Of a stretch of DNA of 9,365 bases, positions 1-5,040 are shown in pieces. The notes under the pieces are model-generated. The model did no database searches. It saw only the letters and a program-made list of their open reading frames with translations, and was not told where the DNA came from. The stretch comes from Bacillota bacterium (GTDB taxonomy: Bacteria > Bacillota > Clostridia > Lachnospirales > Lachnospiraceae). The first letter of the stretch is position 1. Each line of letters begins with the position of its first letter. Both the position numbers and the translations under genes were made by a program. The DNA lies in contig JAEWMZ010000187.1 of assembly GCA_023392995.1 (NCBI GenBank), positions 1 to 9,365 on the forward strand. The letters run 5' to 3'.

Positions 1-65
1 TAGTACCACCGAACACATGAATCGAAAATTAGGATGGACAGCAAATATATTGATTTTATAATTCA

Positions 66-81
66 TTGTGTTTATTCACAA
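66..81. promoter_or_regulatory. Palindromic operator-like site downstream of the left-edge promoter
   Basis: The inverted repeat reads TTGTG, six bases, CACAA on either strand (16 bases in all). It sits about 7 to 22 bases after the predicted start of the minus-strand promoter at 95-123, where a repressor would block transcription. Its arms resemble Rex sites, but the total length is 16 rather than the usual 18 bases, so no regulator is assigned. It could also be a small RNA hairpin. Confidence 0.3.
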
Positions 82-94
82 GGATTACAGTAGA

Positions 95-123
95 ACTTTA
101 TCACAATCTTACAAAAAAGTCAA
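95..123 (-). promoter_or_regulatory. Candidate sigma-A-type promoter reading off the left edge
   Basis: On the minus strand, TTGACT (118-123) is followed after exactly 17 bases by TAAAGT (95-100), which is preceded by TGA, giving an extended -10 look. The predicted start is near position 88, leaving at least 88 bases of leader inside the window. The promoter lies downstream of the fucU stop and points away from fucU, so it would serve a gene outside the window. The -10 matches consensus at only four of six positions. Confidence 0.45.
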
Positions 124-196
124 TCAATCTAATGCAAGAAATTTAGTATTTTTTGCGTTTTTTACGATAATCCCTCTCATTTTGGTAGAGAATTTT

Positions 197-215
197 GTAA
201 CTTTGTACAAGTTAC
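197..215 (-). other. Hairpin overlapping the fucU stop codon
   Basis: A perfect 7-bp stem (GTAACTT with AAGTTAC) closes a 5-base loop and includes the TAA stop of fucU (212-214). On the minus strand it is followed by AAAATTCTC rather than a T-tract, so it does not look like a standard intrinsic terminator. No better terminator is visible between fucU and the left edge. It may protect the 3' end or be chance. Confidence 0.35.
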
Positions 216-652
216 TCAACAACAACTCCCTTTTGAAGCATAATATTTGCATATAGTGCCTTTTCGCTGGTCGCAATAATAGCATAAGCGGTTTTCGCCT
301 CTTCATAGAAAGCAAATCTCTCTATATTTCCTACCGCCTTGGAGCCTCTGCTATCATATTTCGTAATAATATCCTTATAAGTATCCCAGATTGGAGTCTC
401 TACAGGATCTCCCGGAACCACTTCCATTAACTTTGCTGGCATGTCTGTGTAAGTATCCAAAGGAAAAACCTTAAGGATTGCATCTAATAACTCCGGTACA
501 CCATGTCCGTCACAACGGAGCACAATCGCATTCTTTCCCATGGATTCTGCCGGAAAATTTCCGTCAGAAATGACCAGACGATCACTGTGTCCCATTTCAC
601 ATAATACCTTTAATAATTCTGGTGATAAAATCTGTGGTATTCCTTTTAACAT
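212..652 (-). CDS. fucU: L-fucose mutarotase family protein (FucU)
   Basis: This 146-residue protein belongs to the RbsD/FucU family, whose members interconvert anomers of L-fucose (FucU) or ring forms and anomers of ribose (RbsD) in the cytoplasm. It resembles E. coli FucU almost end to end: the N-terminus MLKGIPQILSPELLKVL, then GH (His22, the family's catalytic histidine), Asp30 just before the NFP segment, the ERFAFYEEA block (Arg112, about 5 residues later than in E. coli FucU) and YANIMLQKGV near the C-terminus, where E. coli has YGN. The RFAFYE block favours FucU over RbsD. The ATG start has GGAGGA (659-664) seven bases upstream. It is the last gene of the importer cluster, 229 bases after the binding protein, and has a promoter of its own. 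Fucose isomerase, kinase and aldolase genes are not in the window. Family assignment is firm; the actual sugar is inference. Confidence 0.93.
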   Translation of the reverse strand: MLKGIPQILSPELLKVLCEMGHSDRLVISDGNFPAESMGKNAIVLRCDGHGVPELLDAILKVFPLDTYTDMPAKLMEVVPGDPVETPIWDTYKDIITKYDSRGSKAVGNIERFAFYEEAKTAYAIIATSEKALYANIMLQKGVVVE

Positions 653-681
653 TGTAATTCCTCCATTTATTCATTATTAAG

Positions 682-710
682 ATTGCGGGTTCTGTTAAAC
701 AACACGCAAT
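682..710 (-). promoter_or_regulatory. Hairpin or operator in the fucU leader
   Basis: Within the predicted fucU leader, ATTGCG (705-710) pairs with CGCAAT (682-687). Nested inside is TGTT-GTTT-AACA (693-704), a second short stem with a 4-base loop; five bases bulge on one side. It starts about 7 bases after the predicted transcription start and ends 17 bases before the ribosome binding site. It could be an RNA hairpin affecting stability or a dyad bound by a repressor. No riboswitch class is recognised. Confidence 0.35.
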
Positions 711-723
711 GATTCCTCTTTCT

Positions 724-753
724 ATTGTAGCATATTTTGAATATAGTTGTCTT
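724..753 (-). promoter_or_regulatory. Extended -10 promoter for fucU
   Basis: On the minus strand TGC-TACAAT (-10 at 724-729, TGn at 730-732) is an extended -10 element. An imperfect -35, AAGACA (748-753), lies 18 bases upstream and matches four of six consensus positions. The start should fall near 717, giving a leader of about 64 bases. The promoter lies after the hairpin that follows the binding-protein gene, so fucU can be transcribed independently of the importer. Confidence 0.6.
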
Positions 754-755
754 AT

Positions 756-780
756 TTTTTATTCCCGCTTTTTATTCCCG
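756..780 (-). repeat. Tandem CGGGAATAAAAA repeat abutting the fucU -35
   Basis: Two identical 12-bp copies of CGGGAATAAAAA (769-780 and 756-767, minus strand) are separated by one base, giving a 13-bp period. They end two bases before the -35 hexamer of the fucU promoter. Placement fits an activator half-site pair or an A-rich UP element for RNA polymerase. No identical copy was seen upstream of the importer ATPase gene. Confidence 0.5.
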
Positions 781-811
781 GATTGAATATAAGATTATGA
801 GGATTTATATT

Positions 812-850
812 TAATCAGAGCCGACTCCTGTTAGGCTCCGGCTCTGATTA
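812..850 (-). terminator. Hairpin after the binding-protein gene
   Basis: A perfect 12-bp stem (TAATCAGAGCCG at 812-823 with CGGCTCTGATTA at 839-850) closes a 15-base loop that can form three more pairs. It begins 31 bases after the stop of the sugar-binding lipoprotein gene. On the minus strand it is followed by an AT-rich but not T-run tail (AATATAAATCC), so it may be an inefficient terminator or a 3' barrier that stabilises the upstream mRNA. Confidence 0.55.
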
Positions 851-881
851 CTATACATTATCCCTGATGAATAAAATTGAA

Positions 882-1994
882 TTAGTCGTAAAGGTTAGGA
901 GCGATGTTATCATCATTCATATTTTCAGATGTATACCACTGGCAGCCTGTATCAACGCTTTCAACGGTTTCGCCCTTAGCTGCAGCAACAGCTAATTTTA
1001 CTGTCATGTAACCAATGTTTACAGGATCCTGTGTAACTGCACCAGCTAATACCTTATTAGCAACAGCAGTCTTAATTACAGTACCAGCATCAAAACCAAC
1101 ACCGATTACCTTGTCAACGCCTAATTTACCTAAGTTCTGATCTGCAGTTACTAATGCTTCTGCGGAATGCTGATTAGAACCGTAGATACAGATGTATGCG
1201 GAATCATTTAACATGTTCTGAGCATCGATAACGGAAAGCTCAGTTGTAACGGATGCAGGAACTGCAACCTGGATTATAACATCAGCGCCTTGAACAACAT
1301 TTTCAAATTTAGCATGACCTTCAACTGATACGGTAAAGCCGGCTTTTTCAACCTCTGCCTTCATCTCATCAATAAATCCTTGACCACGGTTGATGATGGA
1401 TTCTGCAGTTGCGTCCTGAGAAAGAACACCAATTTTTGAACCTTTTGCTAATTTGCTTTCGATTAACTTGAAGGTTTCCTTCGCAGCTAATACACCAGCC
1501 TGATAGTTATCAGTAGAAGCATTTGCATATACAGCGCCTTCTGGAGCATTGGATACACCAGAGTCAAAGCCGATGATCGGAATATGTGCGTTCATTGCTG
1601 CAGTGATACCATCAAGTGCTGCCTGTGTATCAAGTGCTGCAAAACCGATTGCGATTGGTTTCTGGTTAACTGCGTTATTTAACATCTGAACCTGATCAGC
1701 GATGTCTGATTCCGTTGCAGGACCTTCCATCTTAAGCTCTACACCAAGTTCTTTTGCTGCCTTTTGAGCACCCTGGTATACTGCCTGCCAGTATTGATGC
1801 TGGAAGCCCTTAGATACTAAGTATACTAACCCGCCTTCTGTTGCCGCTGGAGTTTCACCAGATGTGTTATCCGTTGCAGGTGTTTCTGTTGAAGGGGTTT
1901 CTGTTGTTGGAGTGGTGGTTCCTGTCTTACAGCCGGTTAACATGGTTGCAAGTAAAGTTGTTGCCAGAATTACACTAAGTAACTTTCTTTTCAT
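882..1994 (-). CDS. Sugar-binding lipoprotein of the ABC importer
   Basis: This 370-residue protein captures sugar outside the membrane and delivers it to the permease. Residues 1-22 form a lipoprotein signal ending in the lipobox LTGC, with Cys22 as the lipidated residue. Residues 23-55 are a Thr/Pro/Ser/Glu-rich flexible spacer. The remainder is a periplasmic-binding-protein fold of the ribose/galactose type (Peripla_BP_4 class). Likely pocket residues, by comparison with RbsB, are Tyr69-Trp70, Asp144, Arg203, Asn274, Asp302 and Gln322. The stretch of about 45 residues around 222-267 is longer than in the sensor-like paralogue nearby. The chosen ATG (1992-1994) has GGGAGG (2002-2007) seven bases upstream and begins with the lysine-rich signal peptide; an earlier TTG at 2075 would add 27 non-signal residues. 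The gene follows the permease by 81 bases. Substrate is not fixed by sequence; the fucU neighbour suggests L-fucose or a similar sugar. Confidence 0.93.
   Translation of the reverse strand: MKRKLLSVILATTLLATMLTGCKTGTTTPTTETPSTETPATDNTSGETPAATEGGLVYLVSKGFQHQYWQAVYQGAQKAAKELGVELKMEGPATESDIADQVQMLNNAVNQKPIAIGFAALDTQAALDGITAAMNAHIPIIGFDSGVSNAPEGAVYANASTDNYQAGVLAAKETFKLIESKLAKGSKIGVLSQDATAESIINRGQGFIDEMKAEVEKAGFTVSVEGHAKFENVVQGADVIIQVAVPASVTTELSVIDAQNMLNDSAYICIYGSNQHSAEALVTADQNLGKLGVDKVIGVGFDAGTVIKTAVANKVLAGAVTQDPVNIGYMTVKLAVAAAKGETVESVDTGCQWYTSENMNDDNIAPNLYD
1877..1906 (-). repeat. 15-bp tandem repeat in the lipoprotein spacer
   Basis: Two adjacent 15-bp units, CAACAGAAAC followed by CCCTT or ACCTG (13 of 15 identical), encode two Thr-Glu-Thr-Pro-(Ser/Ala) units in the spacer just after the lipidated cysteine. 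In-frame repeats like this can change in number by slippage, altering tether length without affecting the sugar-binding domain. Confidence 0.6.
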
Positions 1995-2035
1995 TTTAAA
2001 TCCTCCCATATTCATTATAAATAGTTTTTCTATAA

Positions 2036-2053
2036 AAATGTGTTTCCACACTT
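2036..2053 (-). other. Short GNRA hairpin between permease and binding-protein genes
   Basis: On the minus strand AAGTGTG-GAAA-CACATTT forms a 7-bp stem (one G-U pair) capped by a GAAA tetraloop, and the descending arm runs into a 5-base T-run. It sits in the 81-base gap after the permease stop. It could act as a weak intercistronic terminator or as an RNA processing or stability element that sets different mRNA levels for permease and binding protein. Confidence 0.35.
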
Positions 2054-2075
2054 CTACCGCATGATTGTTTACCAA

Positions 2076-3122
2076 TTACTTCTTTTGTCCTTCTCCTGCT
2101 AATGCAGATTTTTTTACTCTTGCTCTCTTATGAGGACGTTTGTTATATACATCTACAAATACCGCAATTACCAATACAACACCTGTGATTAACTGCTGCC
2201 AGTAGTTCATTAATCCGATGAAAGGAAGACCGGTCTTTAAGACTGCCATAATATAAACACCGATGATCGTACCTGCGATGGTTGCTGTACCACCCGCCAT
2301 GGAAGTACCACCGATAACTACGCTGGCAATGGCATCCATTTCGAAACCGCCGCCTGCACCCGGTAATAAGGTGGAGTAAATTGCTGCATAAGCCAGACCT
2401 GCGATACCTGCAAAGGTTCCGGAGAATACATATGCGATTGTCTGATATTTGTCTACATTAACACCGGATAATCTCGTTGCTTCTTTGTTAGAACCAAGTG
2501 CTAATATATAACGTCCGACACGTGTCTTATTGAGTATGATTGACATTACGATAGCCATTACGATTAAAAGGATGAAACCGGTAGGAATCAGATATTGGTT
2601 ACCTGCCACATCAGTGTAATTGATTTTAAAGATTAAACGAAACCACCCGCCAGGCTGGCCAGCCTGAGGCCAGGACACACTCTGCGCTTTTGTAAAGATA
2701 GAACCAAAGCCCTTTGATACCAGCATGACACCTAAGGTAGCTACGAAAGGTGGTAAGCCTAACTTAGAGATCATAAGACCATTGCATAAGCCAAACAAAG
2801 TACCAAGTAATACACCAACGATTAAGCAAATAACAAGCGGTACTCCGTCTCTTACAAATAAGGTACCGGAGATCAAGGAAGAACATACAAGTACAGTACC
2901 AATTGAAAGGTCAATACCACCGGTCATGATTGCGAAACATACACCAATTGCCATGAAACCGATGTAGTAGGATGCATCCATGATACTTACAAAGGTTGTA
3001 TACTGGCGAAAGGATGGGCTTGCGATACAAAAGAACCCAAACAGCACAATTAACGCCAATAGTGCTATTAATCTCTGCGTACCAACCGCTTTCACGATTG
3101 GATTATTTTTTAATTTTTCCAT
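2076..3122 (-). CDS. ABC sugar importer permease (RbsC/MglC type)
   Basis: This 348-residue integral membrane protein is the transport channel of a CUT2-type importer (BPD_transp_2 family) and probably works as a homodimer with the two-domain ATPase encoded just upstream. Hydrophobic segments are spread along the chain (about 17-36, 52-68, 72-115, 122-142, 178-198, 228-250, 262-295 and 308-325). Family hallmarks are GGIDLSIG (68-75), the cytoplasmic coupling stretch ALGSNKEATRLSGV (208-221) and the glycine-rich IASVVIGGTSMAGG region (265-278). The C-terminus is basic (KRPHKRARVKK) and should lie in the cytoplasm. The ATG start has GGAGGAG (3130-3136) seven bases upstream, placed directly after the ATPase stop codon, so the two genes are only 15 bases apart and probably translationally coupled. 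Length is normal for the family. Confidence 0.95.
   Translation of the reverse strand: MEKLKNNPIVKAVGTQRLIALLALIVLFGFFCIASPSFRQYTTFVSIMDASYYIGFMAIGVCFAIMTGGIDLSIGTVLVCSSLISGTLFVRDGVPLVICLIVGVLLGTLFGLCNGLMISKLGLPPFVATLGVMLVSKGFGSIFTKAQSVSWPQAGQPGGWFRLIFKINYTDVAGNQYLIPTGFILLIVMAIVMSIILNKTRVGRYILALGSNKEATRLSGVNVDKYQTIAYVFSGTFAGIAGLAYAAIYSTLLPGAGGGFEMDAIASVVIGGTSMAGGTATIAGTIIGVYIMAVLKTGLPFIGLMNYWQQLITGVVLVIAVFVDVYNKRPHKRARVKKSALAGEGQKK
2651..2666. repeat. Perfect 16-bp palindrome inside the permease gene
   Basis: CAGGCTGGCCAGCCTG equals its own reverse complement and encodes part of the extracytoplasmic loop around QAGQPG (residues 153-158 of the permease). The patch is clearly GC-richer than the surrounding gene, with a further GGCC nearby at 2669-2672. 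It may be chance from Gly/Ala/Pro codons; no role is assigned. Confidence 0.4.
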
Positions 3123-3137
3123 TTCTTATCTCCTCCA

Positions 3138-4637
3138 TTATCCTTCATTCACTATGGTTGCAGCATTCATAATACTTTCCTGTGTTGCATCCTCAATATT
3201 AAGTTCACCTGTGATTCTACCTTCACTCATTACGATAACCCTGTCACTCATACGAAGAACTTCAGGTAATTCGGAGGAAATCATGATGATTGACTTTCCG
3301 CTTGCAGCTAATTCATTCATCAAATGATAGATCTCACTCTTTGCACCAACATCGATACCTTTGGTAGGCTCATCAAAGATTAAAATATCGCAGTCTCTAA
3401 CCAACCATTTTGCAATAACCACCTTCTGTTGATTACCGCCGGAAAGATTCTTTACAAAAGCTCCGATACCAGGAGTTTTTGTCTTTAGATCGTCTACGTA
3501 TTTCTTTGTAATTTTTTCTTCTTTTTTCTTATCAATAAAGAAGCCTTTTGTAAAGTTTTCTAAGGATGCCATCGTAGTATTTTCAGAAATGGTCTTATCC
3601 AAAATAATTCCATAACGCTTTCTATCCTCGGAAAGATAACCAATACCATATTTAACCGCATCAATGGGCTTTGTAATTGTTACTTTCTGATTATTGATAA
3701 AGATTTCTCCGTTATCGATTGGATCAGCTCCAAAGATAGCACGAACGGTTTCCGTTCTTCCTGCACCCATAAGTCCTGCAAAGCCAAGAATTTCACCCTT
3801 ATGGAGCTTGAAGCTTACGTTCTTAACCATTTTTCCAGCGTTGAGATTCTTTACCTCAAGTACGACGGGGGCATTCTTTGGCACATTACTCTTTTGCTTT
3901 GGCTCTTCATAAATAACACGTCCAACCATCATATTAATAATGTCTTGCTTAGTACAATCATTGGAATATGCAGTTCCCACATATTCACCATCTCTCATTA
4001 CAGTAAGACGATCAGTAATCACCTTAATCTCGTCCATACGGTGCGTGATATAAACAATACCCATATCCTTTGCCTTCAGTTCACGGATAATGATAAATAA
4101 TTTTTCAATCTCCGAGTCAGTCAACGCAGCTGTCGGCTCGTCAAAGATAATTACCTTTGCATCCTTGGAGATTGCTTTTGCAATTTCACACATCTGCTGC
4201 TTGCCTACGGTTAGATTACCCATGGTTTCAGCCGGATCAATATCTATATTAAGAAGCTTGAATAACTTTGCTGCTTCTTCGTTCATCAGCTTGTCATTGA
4301 TTATTTGCCCGTTCATCATCTCACGCCCAATATAAATATTCTGAGCTACCGTTAAATGATTAATCAGATTCAATTCCTGATGAACAATCGAGATTCCCGC
4401 GGTCTGAGCGTCCTTTGGATTTGTAAAATTCACTTCATTTCCTTCATAAATAATACTGCCGCTATCTTTCGTATGAATACCGGTCAATATCTTCATCAGA
4501 GTGGATTTACCAGCACCATTCTCACCCAGCAGTGCGTGTACCTCGCCTTTTCTTAGCTCAAAGCTAACTCCTTTTAAGGCATGTACACCGGGGAACGATT
4601 TGTCTATCTCGCTTGCTTTTAATATTACCTCTCCCAC
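3138..4637 (-). CDS. ABC sugar importer ATPase, two fused nucleotide-binding domains (RbsA/MglA type)
   Basis: This protein of about 499 residues powers sugar uptake from the cytoplasmic face. Domain 1 has Walker A GENGAGKST (38-46), Q-loop Gln87, signature-like LTVGKQQ (142-148), Walker B VIIFDEPTAAL (162-172) and switch His199. Domain 2 has a degenerate Walker A, GLMGAGRTE (288-296), with Arg for the usual Lys, a canonical LSGGNQQK signature (398-405), Walker B ILIFDEPTKGID (418-429), and SSE where the switch His is expected. This asymmetry is normal for CUT2 ATPases and implies one canonical ATP site. The start is uncertain. GTG at 4637 has GGAAGGTGA ending four bases upstream and gives the usual N-terminus VGEVILKASEIDKSFPGV. 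ATG codons at 4652 and 4661 stay in frame (up to 507 residues) but lack a good ribosome binding site. It is the first gene of the importer operon. Confidence 0.95.
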   Translation of the reverse strand: MGEVILKASEIDKSFPGVHALKGVSFELRKGEVHALLGENGAGKSTLMKILTGIHTKDSGSIIYEGNEVNFTNPKDAQTAGISIVHQELNLINHLTVAQNIYIGREMMNGQIINDKLMNEEAAKLFKLLNIDIDPAETMGNLTVGKQQMCEIAKAISKDAKVIIFDEPTAALTDSEIEKLFIIIRELKAKDMGIVYITHRMDEIKVITDRLTVMRDGEYVGTAYSNDCTKQDIINMMVGRVIYEEPKQKSNVPKNAPVVLEVKNLNAGKMVKNVSFKLHKGEILGFAGLMGAGRTETVRAIFGADPIDNGEIFINNQKVTITKPIDAVKYGIGYLSEDRKRYGIILDKTISENTTMASLENFTKGFFIDKKKEEKITKKYVDDLKTKTPGIGAFVKNLSGGNQQKVVIAKWLVRDCDILIFDEPTKGIDVGAKSEIYHLMNELAASGKSIIMISSELPEVLRMSDRVIVMSEGRITGELNIEDATQESIMNAATIVNEG

Positions 4638-4712
4638 TTTGTCACCTTCCATTCTATCCATTCGATCTACTAGGAGCTGCCTGTTTTCCCGCCTCTCCTT
4701 ATCACGCTTTTG

Positions 4713-4741
4713 ATTATAGTCGCTGCAACCCTCCTTTTGAA
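4713..4741 (-). promoter_or_regulatory. Promoter of the importer operon
   Basis: A perfect -10 TATAAT (4713-4718) lies 17 bases after a weak -35, TTCAAA (4736-4741, four of six consensus matches). The start is expected near 4706, about 70 bases before the preferred GTG start. It lies between the intrinsic terminator and the ATPase gene. The weak -35 together with a repeat element just upstream suggests dependence on an activator. Confidence 0.55.
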
Positions 4742-4756
4742 TTGATTATCTTCCGG

Positions 4757-4770
4757 GAAAGGTGTAAATT
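4757..4770 (-). repeat. Promoter-proximal copy of a 14-bp direct repeat
   Basis: Minus-strand AATTTACACCTTTC is 12 of 14 identical to AATTTATACCTATC at 4893-4906, in the same orientation. Its centre lies about 57 bases upstream of the predicted importer transcription start, a usual place for an activator. The neighbouring YesN-type regulator has an AraC-type DNA-binding domain, a family that often binds direct repeats, making this a candidate half-site. Confidence 0.4.
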
Positions 4771-4819
4771 ATTCTGTCCTTATCCAGCTTGTTTCACCAA
4801 TGAAATTCCAGGTTTCGTC

Positions 4820-4856
4820 AAAAAAATTCAGCCTTGCAGTTTTTTCTGCAAGACTG
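4820..4856 (-). terminator. Strong intrinsic terminator
   Basis: An 11-bp stem with one G-U pair (CAGTCTTGCAG with CTGCAAGGCTG; arms at 4846-4856 and 4829-4839) closes a 6-base A loop and is followed after AA by seven Ts on the minus strand (4820-4826). It most simply ends the regulator-kinase-sensor transcript, about 185 bases downstream of that operon's last stop codon. The plus strand also has a T-rich tail after the stem, so it may work in both directions. If a promoter lies in 4857-5040 it would instead be an attenuator for the importer. Confidence 0.88.
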
Positions 4857-4892
4857 ATTGATTTTTTCTTTTTTCGGTTTAATTTTTTCTAT

Positions 4893-4906
4893 GATAGGTA
4901 TAAATT
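4893..4906 (-). repeat. Distal copy of the 14-bp direct repeat
   Basis: Minus-strand AATTTATACCTATC, 136 bp upstream of its near copy AATTTACACCTTTC. The spacing is close to 13 helical turns, so both would face the same side of the DNA, and the terminator and A-tracts lie between them. Cooperative binding with looping is one reading; coincidence in AT-rich DNA is the other. Confidence 0.35.
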
Positions 4907-5040
4907 CTTACACAACCATGATTATTTTCTTGTACATTCAATTTAAAAGCTGTTATTTTCAGCTATAAACATTCAACTGCTGATACCAATACTATCATTT
5001 ATAAAAAAGTACAGCATCGTATCTTTCACTACTCACCGCA

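Larger units (their letters stand above)
4638..5040 (-). other. Control region between the signalling and importer operons
   Basis: No gene is supported in these 403 bases. In transcription order the region holds a weak dyad (AGCTG, seven bases, CAGCT, 4948-4964), the first 14-bp direct repeat, a run of A-tracts (T6 on the plus strand at 4862-4867, 4869-4874 and 4883-4888, suggesting bent DNA), a strong terminator, the second direct repeat, and a TATAAT promoter. Two strong Shine-Dalgarno-like stretches (AAAGGAGGG at 4730-4738 and TAAGGAGAGG at 4692-4701, minus strand) have no usable start codon at the right distance that opens more than a few codons. No catabolite-response element matching the usual consensus was found by eye. 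Confidence 0.6.

Noticed and set aside
1..18. Start of a minus-strand gene at the ATG at 16-18
   Set aside because: No ribosome binding site precedes it, and only six codons are visible.
66..81. Rex (redox regulator) binding site
   Set aside because: The arms TTGTG/CACAA look right, but the site spans 16 bases instead of the usual 18 and lacks the inner symmetric bases. It is kept only as an unassigned palindrome.
68..256. Small plus-strand protein of 62 residues
   Set aside because: It overlaps the minus-strand promoter and the fucU end, has no convincing ribosome binding site, and shows low-complexity composition.
2014..2019. TATAAT as a separate promoter for the binding-protein gene
   Set aside because: The -35 position holds CACATT, a poor match, and the start would fall within the ribosome binding site.
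1995..2075. Upstream TTG start for the sugar-binding lipoprotein
   Set aside because: It would place 27 residues before an otherwise normal lysine-rich lipoprotein signal, and GGGAGG sits directly ahead of the internal ATG at 1994.
3138..4637. Inactivated ATPase because of GAGRTE in the second domain
   Set aside because: The degenerate second Walker A is normal for RbsA/MglA-type fused ATPases, so it is not a sign of decay.
4730..4738. Leader peptide gene after AAAGGAGGG
   Set aside because: The following TTG opens only TTG-CAG-CGA-CTA before a TAA stop, and the stretch overlaps the promoter spacer, so it is unlikely to be translated.
4638..5040. Riboswitch or catabolite-response element in the control region
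   Set aside because: No known riboswitch core was recognised, and no stretch matched the TGNAANCG-type consensus well enough when read by eye.
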